64,000 nt of DNA from Larix kaempferi (taxonomy: Eukaryota > Streptophyta > Pinopsida > Pinales > Pinaceae). The notes under the pieces are model-generated. The model ran no database searches. It was given only the letters and a program-made list of their open reading frames with translations, and was not told where the DNA came from. Position 1 is the first letter of the stretch, and each line of letters starts with the position of its first letter. Positions 23,741 through 34,733 of the stretch are shown here, piece by piece. Location of the stretch: contig BSBM01000440.1 in the NCBI GenBank assembly GCA_027924585.1, forward strand, positions 14,539,501 to 14,603,500. Reading direction: 5' to 3'. Both the position numbers and the translations under genes were made by a program.

Positions 23741-26316
23741 CATCTCCATAGATTCCCCTTGAGACATTGATTATGTTGGGCTACCTATTGGATAACCTTC
23801 CCAGTGGACCTAGTACTCCAATGACATAGTTTGAAAACATGTTATCCATGGATGAAGTAAACCAAATGGTTTGATCTCTAACCTAGTCAATAAACACTCT
23901 CATCTAGTTATTCATCACATTGGAGTCCAATATGTCTTCCCTCAATGTGCAAGCTGACATTTCTTTTCATAAGATTGAGATGTTAGAGGTTAAGGATGAT
24001 GAGGGTGGAAATTTATTAGGTTAATGATATCATAAGGGTAAGAACATTGAAGAGGAATAAGGTTACAATAATGATGATTCCTTTTCTTAATATCCCCACA
24101 ATATGATGCCTCACTTCCCCAAAGTTGATCTAAATAAGTTTGATGGGTCTGAGCTGACCAATTGGGTTGACTAAATGGAATACTTTCTTTCCCTCCATGC
24201 CATAGTGGATGGCCTATTGAAACTCAAAATTAATTTCCTATATATGGATAATGAATATTGACAGTGGTGGCAATGGAACAATAAATATTCTCTATCATTT
24301 ATTACATGGAAGTAGTTTGTGAAAGCCTTGTTTCTTGTTTTTTATGGGATACTGAATTTTTCATCCTGCTTACCAAATTTCATCAAACAGGTGCAGTGAA
24401 ACAATATATTGATTATTTGGAGAATTTGGATTTCACAACAAAAAATTTAACTTATGAATTTTTTAAGAAAATATTTATCAAAGGTATTAAGGAGGAAATT
24501 AGAGCCCATGTGGAGATGAACCACCTTTCTACCTGGTTGGAGGCCACTTAGCTTGCTTGTTGCGCATTACTATATCATATGCCTAGTCCAAATTCCTTAA
24601 TATTGATCCATTCCCATTACCAAATGTGGTGGCTCCTTAGTAGTTTTCTCCACTCCTCAAGGTCTACAATTTTATACAAGTCAAAATGACACAACACCAA
24701 CTTAAGGGGATCTACTACAATTGTGATGAAAAATATTATCCGACACATAAATTTAAGGAATAAAAAATATTTATGACCATCTTTGAGGACATTTATGATA
24801 ATGGATTTCATGGAGAGAGTCAGGAGGACATCAATCCCCTCACCAAGGAAGTTCCTCTTCCTGACCAATCTAGTGAAGAACCCAAATAGATCTTCATGCC
24901 GTGAATATTCCTCACCTCGGATGTTAAATATGGTTAGCTATATCAATCATCATAATTCATTGTCTTAATCAATAGTGGCAACACCCATAATTTCATTGAT
25001 TGCCACATTTCCCAAGAATGACACTAATTATATATCAATGATGTTAAAAACCTTCATATTATGATTGACAATGGGGGATCAATTAAATGTGGTGATCGAT
25101 GTGAAAGTGTGAAATTTCAAATGGGTTGATATTCCTTAAAAACTCACATGTTCACCATTATAATGGGTGGCGATGATATTGTTCTCAAAGCAAGTTCTCT
25201 AGAAATAGTAAGATCCCACCATAAGGAAAATCTCTGAAAAAGGGTCATTCTAATATTATTTCACAACTATATGTTAGTCAAGCCTTTGAAGATGCTTCTG
25301 AACCAAATCATCTATACTTGCAATTAGTTTTGGACAAATGCCAAGAGTTCTTTGATCCTCCCAAGGACTACCACTCTCACATGGTGAGAATGATCATAGT
25401 ATCCTACTACTCTCAAGTATCCTACCACATAATGTGCACTCATATTGTCATCCTTTTTCTCCAAAAAATAAAATCAAAAATATCATCTAGGATTTGCTAG
25501 TAGTAGGTGTCATTTGTCATAGTATTATCCATTCTCTTCTACAATCGTCATGGTTCTTAAGATGCAAATCACTTGGCACCTGTATGAACTTTAGAGGTCT
25601 TAACAATTTTGACTATCAAAAATAAATTTTCCATTCTTGTCATTGTCAATCTCTTAGATGAACTACATGGTGCTCAATTATTCAATAAACCTAATATTCA
25701 CTCTAGTTATCACCAAATTCGCATGATGGAGGTAGTCATTCTAAATATTTCTTTCTACACTCATGAATATCATTAAGAGTTTTTGGTGATGCCTTTTTGT
25801 CTTTGAAATGTTCCTTCCACTTTTCATATCCTCATGAACACAATATTTTGACCCCTCCTACACCATTTTCTCCTAGTCTTATTTTATGACATCTTGCTCT
25901 ACAAACAAAAATTGGCTATAAAATGTGGCAATATAGATCAAATCTTAAAACTTGTCCATAATCATCAATTATGTATCAAATTATCTAAATGTATTATTAG
26001 TATATTAGAAGTGGAATATTTGGGACACATTGTTAATGGGGAGGGTGTTCATGTTGATCCTAAGAAAATTGAGGCAATGATAAAATAACATCATCTCAAG
26101 ACCCTCAAACATTTGCAAGGATTTTTTGGCCTCACAAGTTACTACAAGAATTTTGTACAAAACTATGGGAACATTAGAGCTCCTTTCACCATCTTTCTCA
26201 ATAAGAATGACTTCATTTGTAATGAGCAGGTTGAATAGTTTATTTAAAATTTTAAAATGTGTTACATGTACTATGTGTAACTCACCATTCTCGACTTCAA
26301 TAACATTTGTTTCTTG
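23741..26316 (+). pseudogene. Decayed chromodomain-type Ty3/gypsy gag-pol (arm 2 copy)
   Basis: Gag starts near 23745, and 24306-24551 reads as gag (VKQYIDYLENLDFTTKN, GIKEEIRAHVEM). A zinc-knuckle remnant lies near 24690-24770. A protease-like INSGNTHNFID-type site follows (about 24970-25000, catalytic Asp changed to Asn), with IMGGDDIVLKASSLEIVRS after it (about 25162-25220). RT follows; 25894-26088 covers the thumb with EYLGHIVNGEGVHVDPKK, and 26126-26316 covers a shifted connection. RNase H, integrase and LTRs are absent. The copy at 38092-44007 is its closest relative in the window. Confidence 0.85.
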
Positions 26317-26428
26317 TAATCCCCCTTGTTAAAGATGAAGGAATGAGGTTTTGGATTGGGAGAGTGGAATCTAGGACATCTTCTTTGTCGAGGAGGGTCC
26401 ATTTCAGTGCTTGGGCCAGCGAGCGAGC
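26317..26428 (-). pseudogene. P-loop NTPase exon fragment, part following the P-loop
   Basis: The minus strand from 26428 reads ARSLAQALKWTLLDKEDV, then LDSTLPIQNLIPSSL. Joined in concept to 36617-36690 across the retrotransposon, this forms one continuous exon: P-loop on one side, the segment after it here. The family is plant P-loop NTPases with MKGHPGSGKST. The last five bases before the LTR, CGAGC at 26424-26428, are one copy of the target duplication. The far end abuts gypsy sequence at about 26316 with no splice donor that I can defend. Confidence 0.78.
26424..26428 (+). other. Target-site duplication, left copy (CGAGC)
   Basis: The right copy at 36617-36621 is TGAGC. The one mismatch is at the first base. 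On the exon's coding strand they read GCTCG and GCTCA, in the codons after the P-loop. Confidence 0.85.
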
Positions 26429-26875
26429 TGTTAACACCCCCATCAATGTTCTCGACAAGGAAGGAAATGACATCCCCCTACTGGAACCTCGAGCATTCCC
26501 ATCAACCTCTTATGCCACAGAAGAGTCATAAAACCAAAAAATGGCTAAGTGTCAAGCAAATCCAGTTATATGATCGAGCCGCGGTGAGAAAAATGGGAAA
26601 AACAGGGCAGTGGAATGCTTCCGCAATTCACAGAGGTTGAACGGACAGGATTGATTAATAGCCAAAGCGGTCATAGAATTACAGATCCGGTGGCCCAAAA
26701 TAGCTACGGAAGACCCATTTGATCGACTTATTTTCCTCTTTCAAAGAGAAAATGGACAGTCAAGATTGAAGAGCAGGGCCAAATCAATGGCTGGGAGACG
26801 ATCCACAACACACCCAATCAAGAGGTTTTCCGCTTTTCCACTTTCCCGCAGGTCCAACTTTCTGACTTTCTGCAC

Positions 26876-27275
26876 CCACATTGCGGATTGCGGAAGTCAG
26901 AATGGTATTTTTCAAGAGCGTAAAGTTGGGTTTCCGATTTCCACAACCCGCATTGCGGAATGTGGATTGCGAAGGCATAATTTTCCGAGGGCGCAAATGT
27001 AGGTTTCCAATTTCCACAACCGGCATTGCGGAATGCAGATTGCATAGGCATAATTCTCCATGGGTGCAAAATCAAGTTTCTGATATCTGCAACCCGCATT
27101 GTGGAATGCGGATTACGGAGGTGATTTTCACGAAGTTCTGCAATGGTTTTATGATTTCCACAACCCGCATTGCGAAGTACGGATTGTGGAAGTGATATTT
27201 TCCAGAGGCATAAAATTGGCTTTTCACTTCCCGAAACCCGCATTGCTGAATGCAGATTGCAGGAGGATGATTGTG
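26876..27275 (+). repeat. Six-unit hairpin-forming tandem array in U3 of the 5' LTR
   Basis: Units begin at about 26876, 26947, 27020, 27093, 27164 and 27237, mean spacing about 73 bp. Each has CCCGCATTGCGGAATGCGGA followed by TTGCGGA or a variant, preceded by tttccacaa or tttccgcaa. TTCCGCAA pairs with TTGCGGAA and CCGCAT with ATGCGG, giving a nested stem of about 35 nt. The spacer between cores is also conserved (aggcataattttcc..gggcgcaaa). Confidence 0.92.
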
Positions 27276-27596
27276 GATCGGAGAGGTTTTACAGGGAAAA
27301 TTATGGCCGAAAATGAAGAATTTCACAGGGAAATGGCATGATTGGAGGCCGATTTGGAAGCCAAAGAGAAGCACAGCTTGGTTACCTTTCCAAATCAACC
27401 TAAAACGGCCTAATCCGAAGGACAAATAGGTGGTTTCTAAGGCCCAAATGCATGTCGACAGTGCACAAAGCTTCCCACTCGTGCTTCTAACAAACTCAAA
27501 GGCAATTGGCTCGAGTAGTTCGACCTGAACGACCTCATCCTTTCCCGTTCTAGACAATTGTCAGTTATTTAGAAGTTGTTTAGTATTTTGTAAGCC

Positions 27597-27604
27597 TATA
27601 AAAG
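27597..27604 (+). promoter_or_regulatory. LTR TATA box (TATAAAAG)
   Basis: Conserved in all three LTR copies (minus strand about 2299-2306, and 35895-35900 as TATAAAGG). It lies about 715 bp before the LTR end, so R-U5 would be long. Confidence 0.7.
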
Positions 27605-28312
27605 TAGATTTTGAATTAAACCAAAGGGTTGGATGTTTCTGGATTGATTAAAAGCTCTGCGTATGTGTTGAACTCGGCCTTTCAATTCATGAGAAAACTC
27701 GATTTTGGAGCAGAGATTCTTGTGATGAGTGTTTGGATGTATGTTATTTCCTTTGCATGTGTTCTTCATTTGTATTTGCATTGATTGTTCACTTCTGCAG
27801 TATCTAGATCAAGAATACATGGCCTGAAATTCATATTTTATGCTTCAGATGCATATGTCTAGGTCTTACACCCTTTCTTCTTGAAGTTGCAGGTTAGAAT
27901 TCATTTGCAAATGCTCTAGCTCTGTGACGGGATATGTCTCCATTTCTTCCTTCATCAGCTGATATCTTTGACTTGAAGAAAACTCATCTGCCTTTCCTAT
28001 GCCTCTTAAATTGTGGTCTAAATCAATCTTTTGTGACTATAAATCCACTGAAGTTTGACTCCATGCCCAATGGTGCTCTTGTCCTTAAACCCAACCAGCT
28101 TAAAAAACCTTATAAGTCATTATTTGAATGTCTAGCCACCACTTTACCTATAACCAGCTTGTGCAAATAATATTCTAAGTGCTGAGAAAATTGTGAAAGA
28201 GAGAGCCCTCTTTGTGGTTGGAAAGGCTAGTTTCCATCCACCAAAGCTTGGTTTGAAAAATTTACCTCATGATCCCTTCTGTTGCAACCCAAGAGAATCT
28301 TGAGTGATAAAA

Positions 28313-28335
28313 TTCTGGCGGCCATACTGGGGAGT
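28313..28335 (+). promoter_or_regulatory. Primer-binding-site position
   Basis: Directly after the LTR the sequence is ttctggcggccatac. The arm 1 copy reads ttttggcgaccatac at the same place. TGGCG after a few bases of spacer is the usual layout, but I cannot name the tRNA. Confidence 0.5.
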
Positions 28336-28911
28336 TCGAAAGAATTCTTTCCCAGAACAAGAATTTCAAAGCATCAAATCATATCTCTAAGGGAAAAATG
28401 AGGATCATAAATTTCAAGTTTGTAACATTTGCCCTGGAGACTCCAACTTTTAGATTGGCGAATCTCTTGGAAGAAATCTGGCTTCTAGAAGGATACCTAC
28501 CAGAAGTCAAGGAAATCCTGAACTAGCGTAGTTTTTATTAGATCCTAAGAAGATCATCAGGAAATCAAATAAAGAACAAATAGGTATTTCCCCATTAACT
28601 AGGTACTTTTCTCTACCTAAAGAAGAGGCACATGCTATAGAGATTGTCTCTTAGGATTTAAAAATTGAACAGTCCTCATTTAGGTCTAAATCTGAATCAG
28701 ATCTAAAGAAAACCTAGTTTGACCAAAGAGAATTCTAGACACATTGTCTAAATGCTTTGTGGGAAAATTCACAAGCTAAAGAAGAAAACAGTGATTTATT
28801 TCTCTTCACTAAAGCTGCTAGGAAAAATACCCAAGTCCTGATTACTCCTCTTGATGTTTCAAGCCATACTTTTGTAGTACCTAATGTCACTCCTGCTCCT
28901 AAGCAAAATCT
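28336..28911 (+). other. Leader of the Tat-like element
   Basis: 5' internal region with interrupted frames. The 28757-28954 open frame is partly shared with arm 1 (949-1155), and may be a frameshifted N-terminal portion of gag. Confidence 0.5.
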
Positions 28912-29876
28912 AAGTAATGGCTGCCAAAATTGCTCCTTTAGCTCTCCTTGCTAACCTCCATGACTTACTTGTGGTCTATGCCCAACGCCTTATGTGATTT
29001 GATGGGGAAGGAAATGGTTCTGCACAACAGCATGTGGACCACTTTACTAATTTTATAGACCTAGAAAAGGTGGATGAAGATGATGTCAAGATGGGGCTAT
29101 TTGCCCAAATTCTAGCAGGAGAAGTGAAGAAGTGGTTCAAAGCCCTCCCAAATGGAGGAGTTGCTACCTATGAGATATTTGAACAAGATTTACTAGCCAG
29201 ATGGAAGGATAAACAAAATCCTCTCCAATTTCTCACTCAGTATGAAAATATAAAGAAAACCAATGTTGAGACTGTCCAAGATTTTTCAGCAAGATTCATG
29301 AGAATGTATAATTCTATCCCTGTACACATCAAGGCTCTTATGGGGGCATCCAAGCTTCATTATGCTAATTGTTTTGGCAGTGACGTTTCTCTCATGTTGA
29401 GAGAAAGGAGATCTACCACACTACCTGACATGTTAAAATATGTTGTAGAAGTAGAAGCTAATCTAATGGCCTTGGGTAAAATGAAGCACATAAATGAAGT
29501 TGAGAAAAAGAGATCTAATGAGGCATCCCAACCTTCCACATCCCAATCCATTAATACCAGATTTGATCAGATGATGAGGACTATGGAAAGGCTGGTGGAT
29601 AGGATTTCTCTTGACAATAGGCCTCCTTCCATAGAAAACCCAAAGCCTCAAGATCGAAATAACAGTTATAGGAGACCACCTGCCCCACAGGGAAGACCAA
29701 GAGAACCAAGGGTTCCTAGAAATGTTGAGAATCAGCCAATCAGACCACCTTTTGTTGAGAACTTAATAGCAGGAGAGGAAGAAGATGGACACCCTGATGA
29801 TCAAATCCACCTTTTTTATCAGATCCAACCCCATTTCTATTTAACTAAAGAGGAACATGACCAATCCTCCCCGTAG
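28912..29876 (+). pseudogene. gag: gag of the Tat-like element
   Basis: Structural capsid polyprotein. The frame begins about 28912 (LANLHDLLVVYAQ), has one stop TGA (28995-28997) and then runs open 29034-29876 (280 codons). The retrotransposon gag domain occupies roughly the first 130 codons of the open part (HFTNFIDLEKVDEDDVKMGL, EVKKWFKALP, FEQDLLARWKDKQNPLQFL, TVQDFSARFMRMY). A linker rich in Pro/Arg/Asn (about 29630-29760) follows. I see no CCHC knuckle. The end passes a stop (29874-29876) into another open stretch. Confidence 0.9.
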
Positions 29877-30305
29877 TTAGATAGTAACCAAGAAGAATCA
29901 GAATCTTATCAATACCAAAGGGGCTTCCAAAATGCAATCTATGAATTTCAAAGGCAGCGTAATTTGAGAGGTAGGAAGCTAACAGTGGACCAAGGAAATA
30001 CCACTAAGCCATCTTCTTCTCAGCCACAAAGAAAAGAAACTTCTAGGAAGGGTGACCCAAAAAATGTAACCTCTGATAAGGCAGCTGAGAAGGGGGCGGA
30101 AGCTCCTAAAAAGGGTCCAGAAGGGAGTGATGAAGGTAATGTAAAGAAAATAGAAAATATCCATTCTTCTTTCAGTTTTGAGAATGAAATATCTAAGATT
30201 AAAATCTCAATCCCTTTAAATGAGTTGGTCAAAAACGCAGAGTACAAAGATCAGATTATGAAAATAGTGAATGGAGAATAAGGAAAGCATCATGATACTC
30301 TCAAT
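29877..30305 (+). pseudogene. Gag-protease linker of the Tat-like element
   Basis: Mostly open (29964-30281) and low in complexity: Lys/Glu/Ser/Gly-rich, then SFSFENEISKIKISIPLNEL. Stops at 29874 and 30279 bound it. The SIPLNELVKNAEYKDQI stretch is typical of the segment preceding the protease in such polyproteins. No catalytic motif is present. Confidence 0.7.
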
Positions 30306-30968
30306 TTGCATGATGACAAACCCACTCTTTTGTTTGGTCCCAATGTTGAAAGTGCTCCAGAGGATGATGTTCCTCCCTTCTATATCAGTCTAAACATACA
30401 TGATCATATATTGCACAATGCTATGTTAGATTCTGGAGCTTCACATAACCTCATGCCAAGATCAATGGCGGAAAATATGGGGTTAGAAATCACAAGGCCC
30501 TATCAAGATCGATTCTCCTTTGATTCTAGAAGGGTCCAAAGTTTAGGGATGATTAAAGACATGGTAGTCTCACTAACTAAAATACCTCAGAAGAATGTAA
30601 TCATGGATGTGGTAGTGGCTGATATTCCACCTAAATTTGGGATGCTATTATCTAGGTCTTGGGCATCAAAATTAAAAGGAACTCTACAAATGGACATGTC
30701 TTATGCTACCATCCCTGTTTTTTGGGAAAATAGAAGATTATACAGAGAGCATAGACTATCCTATGTAGTGAGAAGCAAGAGTAAGCCTGATAACCATCCC
30801 ATTTTTGTTGTAGACATTGATATAGGCACCTCAGTTTTCTGTTATGATCTTGGTTCAGAAGAGAAAGGTGTGAAAATTAATAATATTCCTAAAACAAATG
30901 ATAAGTCTAGTAATGAGAAAGAGATACAATGCATTGACAGCTCAACAAACCTAGAAGGCAGTGGTTAG
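30306..30968 (+). pseudogene. Aspartic protease of the Tat-like element
   Basis: Retropepsin that matures Gag-Pol. An open frame of 220 codons. The catalytic motif AMLDSGASHNLMP (about 30421-30459) has the Asp intact. The second conserved region FGMLLSRSWASKLKG (about 30636-30680) contains the Leu-x-Arg-x-W signature of Tat-like proteases. The frame ends with TAG at 30966-30968, so it is cut off from the following RNase H-like frame. Confidence 0.88.
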
Positions 30969-30971
30969 CAA

Positions 30972-31517
30972 ATGAATAAAGATAGTGATGAAAAATCAGA
31001 ACTAGAAATGGAAACTACAACCACAATCCAAAGAGAAGAGCACTGGACTATGAGGTTTGATGGAGCTGTGAATAAAGAAGGAGTTGGGACAAGGGTATGG
31101 ATCATCCCTCCAGATGAAGGAAGTGAATGCACCAGATTTCATACCTTCAAACTAATTTTTGACTGTTCCAATAATGTGCCAGAATATGAAGCCCTACTGT
31201 TGGGTCTGAATGCACTCAAAGATTTAAGAGCTAAAAATATCAAATTTTATGGAGATGTAGAGCTAATAATCTAACAGGTGAATGGTAATTATGAGACTAA
31301 ACATCCCAAAATGAGGGCTTACAGAAATGTTTTTTTGAATATGTTTGATAATTTCTTCACAAAGCATGATATTTCTTTCATCCCTAGAGAGAAAAATACA
31401 ATAGCAAACATTTTGGCCAGCTCTACTAGCAAATTTCAACTCCATTCCTATCATATCAAAGCTTACATGATAAATATAAGGCATAGGCCCTTTGTTCCAG
31501 AAAATACCAAAAATTAG
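30972..31517 (+). pseudogene. Plant-type RNase H domain placed before the RT
   Basis: RVT_3/archaeal-type RNase H fold. The first catalytic Asp is in MRFDGAVNKEGVG (Asp codon 31059-31061). The Glu is in VPEYEALLLGL (about 31182-31205), and the third acidic residue in FYGDVELII, just before a stop (TAA 31272-31274). The last one, normally IADxLA, is IANILASS (about 31403-31426), Asp to Asn. The frame continues 31278-31517 in phase after the stop. In the Tat elements I know of, an extra RNase H of this type lies between the gypsy RNase H and integrase. Here it lies between protease and RT. It is broken in this copy. Confidence 0.8.
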
Positions 31518-31673
31518 GAAATATTTGAAGATGATCAACAGATCAAGAGATTCCTAGACATGACTGGGGAATTTTCCAACACCCAGATTGATCAAGAGGA
31601 TTGTTCATGTGATGAATGGGAACCTGACCCACCGGAGCTCCTAACCACTTTGGGATACAAATAGATCCTACAG

Positions 31674-32620
31674 TTGAAGAGCAATTATATACCCAAAGGA
31701 TTGGTTCCATTGGAAAAACCTTTTGATGAAAATGATGTGGCCAAAAACCACAAGGTTTCTCCAAACCATAGTGAAGTGGAAGATTGTAACATTGGGAATG
31801 GTGAAGAGCCAAAAATTGTCACACTATCAAATTCTTTAACCCCAAGCACTAAAGATGACTATGTGGATTTAATGAGAAAGTTTCCTGATGTGTTTGCATG
31901 GTGCTATGAATACTTGAAAGAATATGACACTACCATCATCCAGCATACCATACCATTCAAAGCAAGGGAGAAGCCATTCAGGCGGAAATTGAGAAGGATG
32001 AATCCCATGCTACTCCCACTGATAGAAAAAGAGGTGAAGAGGTTGTATGAATCCAAAATCATAGTCACCTTAAGGTTTTCCAAGCGGGTAGCTAACATAG
32101 TCCCAGTGAGAAAGAAGAATGGTGAAATCAAACTGTGTATTGACTTTAGAAATCTGAACAAAGTGTCCCTAAAGGACAACTACCCCTTTCCCAAAATGGA
32201 CCATATTTTAAAGAAGGTTGTAGGGGCAACAAGAATGTCCATGCTTGATGGATTTTCAGGGTACAATTATATTAAGGTATATCCAGAAGACCAAGACAAG
32301 ACAGCCTTTACCTCACCTTGGGGGACCTTCATGTATGCAAAAATGCCCTTTGGTCCGTTGAATGTAGGAACTACCTTCTAGAGAGCCATGGACATAGCTT
32401 TTGCAAAAGAGAGAGACAAATTTGTAGTCATATACATGGATGACATCATTGTGTATTTTAAGTCTAATGCATAGCATTTGAAACATTTGCATCGAGTGTT
32501 TACCAAGTGCAAAAACTTTGGAATCTCCTTGAACCCTAGAATGTCAAACTTTGCCATGCAAGAAGGAAAGCTGCTAGGTCTCATAATATCTAAAGATGGG
32601 ATCAAAATTGACCTAGGCAG
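31674..32620 (+). pseudogene. Reverse transcriptase of the Tat-like element
   Basis: RNA-dependent DNA polymerase of Ty3/gypsy type. Frame 31674-32381 holds the N-terminal linker, KKNGEIKLCIDFRNLNKVSL (about 32112-32170), YPFPKMDHIL, SMLDGFSGYNYI (motif A, Asp about 32246) and KTAFTSPWGTFMYAKMPFG. TAG at 32379-32381 then interrupts it. The frame resumes in the same phase with VVIYMDDIIVYF (YMDD 32433-32444), and a second TAG is at 32472-32474. The thumb follows in 32478 onward (SLNPRMSNFAMQEGKLLGLI). The catalytic core is preserved but split by the two stops. Confidence 0.92.
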
Positions 32621-33446
32621 ATTTGACAAAATACCGAAAATTGAACTCCCCAGGAGTAAAAAGGAGGTTCAATCCTTTCTAGGAACAGTGAATTTCTTAA
32701 GAAGGTTCATCCCCAATTTTGAAGAGATCATGAGGTCAATCACAAACATGCTTAAGAAGGACACTCAGATCAGGTGGACTATTGAATCCAAACAATCATT
32801 TGGGGACATAAAAAGGGCAATTGTTGAAGCACTTGTACTAATCAGTCCCAATTTTGACAAAGAGTTTTTTATGTTTTCGTTTGCGTCTAAGCATTCCATA
32901 GCTGGAGTTCTTTTACAGAAAAATCAGGAAGGGGATGAGCAGCCCATAGCCTTCTTTAGAAGAGCTCCTAGAGATGTTGAACTCAAATACAACATCATGG
33001 ATAAGAAAGAATATGCCATGATTAAAACTTTGAAAGATTTCAGAGTTTATGTTATACATTCCCATGTGGTTGCTTATGTTCCCAATGCTGCTGTAAAGGA
33101 TATATTGAAACAACCTGATCCAGAAGGTAGAAGGGATAAGTGGATAGTTGTGCTCTTGGAATATGACTTGGAGATCAAACCTACAAAGCTTATCAAAGGA
33201 AAAGGACTTGCTAGGTTCATGGCTGAATCAAATTGGGATTCACTAAGTGTGAACTTGCTTTCACACAAGCTGGAAGAAACTGCACAAGACCCACCGTCAC
33301 AGGTATCAAACAAATTATTGTCTTCTCCTTGGTATTCTGATATTATATATGTTTTGCAGAACTTACAAGAACCCCCTGAGATGGGTAAAAGAAAATCCAG
33401 GTCAACCAAGATGAAGGATGCAAATTTTTTCATATTGAATGGTTGA
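32621..33446 (+). pseudogene. RT connection and degenerate gypsy RNase H
   Basis: Continuous with the RT thumb (open 32478-33446). PRSKKEVQSFLGTVNFLRRF marks the connection (about 32650-32710). The gypsy RNase H starts FMFSFASKHSIAGVLLQK (about 32868-32922). Where gypsy elements have a catalytic Asp (YxDAS), this has SFASK, so the first acidic residue is missing. VELKYNIMDKKEYAMI keeps the Glu region. Loss of catalytic residues here, with a second RNase H elsewhere, matches the division of labour described for Tat elements. The C-terminal part to 33446 is less conserved. Confidence 0.8.
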
Positions 33447-34600
33447 CTTTATTGGAAAGACCCTGGAGGGGTTCTATTGAACTGTATAGTGGAAGATGAA
33501 GCCAAAATTACCTTGGAAGAATTTCACAAAGTTGTTTGTGGGGGGCATAATTACTGGAAAGCCACTGTCAACAAAATTCTCAGGGCAAGATTTTATTGGC
33601 CCACCATGTTCAAAGATGCATATAAGGAAATAGCTACTTGCCATGAATGCCAAATCTTTGAAGGGAAGAGAAAGCTCTTATCTTTTCCCTTAAAACCAAT
33701 CTCTGTAGAATCCCCTTTCCAGCAGTGGGGGCTTGACTTCATTGTGAAATTTTCCCCAAATCCCCTGGACAACACAGGTGGATATTGGCTACCACTGATT
33801 ATTTCACTAAATGGATTGAGGCAATACCAACCAGGAAAGCCACAGACATAGTCATCATCAAATTTATAGAAGAGAATATCATGTCCAGGTTTGGTTTACC
33901 TGTTAAAATAATCACTAACAATGCTCAAGCCTTCAAATCCAAGAAAATGGTCAAGTTCTGTGACAAATTCCACATAAAATTGGGCTATTCTACTGCTTAC
34001 TACTCCCAGGTAAATGGACTAGCTGAGTCCTCCAACAAAAGTTTGGTTAGGATCATCAAGAAGTTGCTGCAAGAAAAAAAAGGCTTGGCATACCAAGCTG
34101 AACTTATCTCTGTGGGATGATAGGATCACTTCCAAGAGGTCCATTGGAACTTCACCTTTTAAATTGGTATATGGGACAGAAGTGATATTTCCTGATTCCC
34201 TCAAAGGGCCTGCACTAAGGCTGCTATAGGAGCAAGAATAGGATCCAAACCCTGAGCTAAGGAGGACCAACCAACTGGTTGAGATACGGGAAGTAAGGGA
34301 TAGAGTACATGTTGAAGCTATGCTGGCTCAAGATAGGGTTAAGAAGACTTTTGACAGAAAGACCAAGGCTAATGATTTTCGAGTGGGAGATCTAGTGTTG
34401 AAATGGGATGATAGAAGAGAGAATACCAAGCCCAAAAGTTTGATAACCTCTGGCAGGGGCCCTATACAGTCATCGCTCACCATGGAAACAATATTTTATT
34501 CTTACATGATAAGTATGGTGAACCAAGGGGAAACAAACCCATCAATGGGATGTTCTTGAAGCACTATCTCTAGTGAAAAATGAGCTGGTCGACCCACCCG
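33447..34600 (+). pseudogene. Integrase of the Tat-like element
   Basis: Inserts the cDNA into host DNA. The zinc-binding HHCC region is at 33510-33660 (EEFHKVVCGGHNYWKATV ... TCHECQIFEGK). The core begins FQQWGLDFIVKF (first Asp, codon 33735-33737). A frameshift near 33785 moves the frame to 33785-34120. The second catalytic position is KIITNNAQAF (Asn, codon 33917-33919, where Asp is expected) and the Glu is in GLAESSNKSL (34024-34026). A stop near 34120 and another shift precede the C-terminal domain 34320-34559 (FDRKTKANDFRVGDLVLKWD). Inactive. Confidence 0.9.
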
Positions 34601-34733
34601 CATTGTACAAATCCATTTTTTGTTGAGTTTCAGTTAGCCATGTTTTAGTTTTGTTTGAATAAAGGAAAAAGAGGTTGTCGGTCTACTGTTCTTGCTACCT
34701 CGCAGGGAGGATATCATACCCGTTAGGAGCCGC
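34601..34733 (+). promoter_or_regulatory. 3' internal end with displaced polypurine-like tract
   Basis: The only clear purine tract is aaaggaaaaagagg at 34661-34674. It ends 59 bp before the 3' LTR at 34734 instead of touching it. The bases in between (34675-34733) are not present at the 5' LTR side. A shorter agggagg (34704-34710) is closer. The real plus-strand primer cannot be fixed from this copy. Confidence 0.45.

Larger units (their letters stand above)
26429..28312 (+). mobile_element. 5' LTR of the Tat-like element
   Basis: 1884 bp, starting TGTTAACACC. It ends GATAAAA, where the other two copies have GATAACA (a single change at the terminus). U3 carries the hairpin array 26876-27275. 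The TATA box TATAAAAG is at 27597-27604. Confidence 0.95.
23110..29175. repeat. Right arm of the ~6-kb inverted repeat
   Basis: Reverse complement of 735-6780 (described there). The right end falls inside the gag of the complete Tat-like element. That element continues past the arm, whereas arm 1 is cut at the same point by another LTR. Confidence 0.93.

Noticed and set aside
26818-27557. Open frames of 100-160 codons across the LTR arrays, also at 2478-3154 and 35090-35891
   Set aside because: They follow the ~73-bp repeat on both strands, are different in each LTR copy and lie in U3. They reflect low stop density in the repeat, not genes.
735-29175. Inverted repeat as a pure assembly error
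   Set aside because: The arms differ by many scattered substitutions and arm 1 carries a private LTR insertion, which a duplicated contig would not show. Long reads are still needed.
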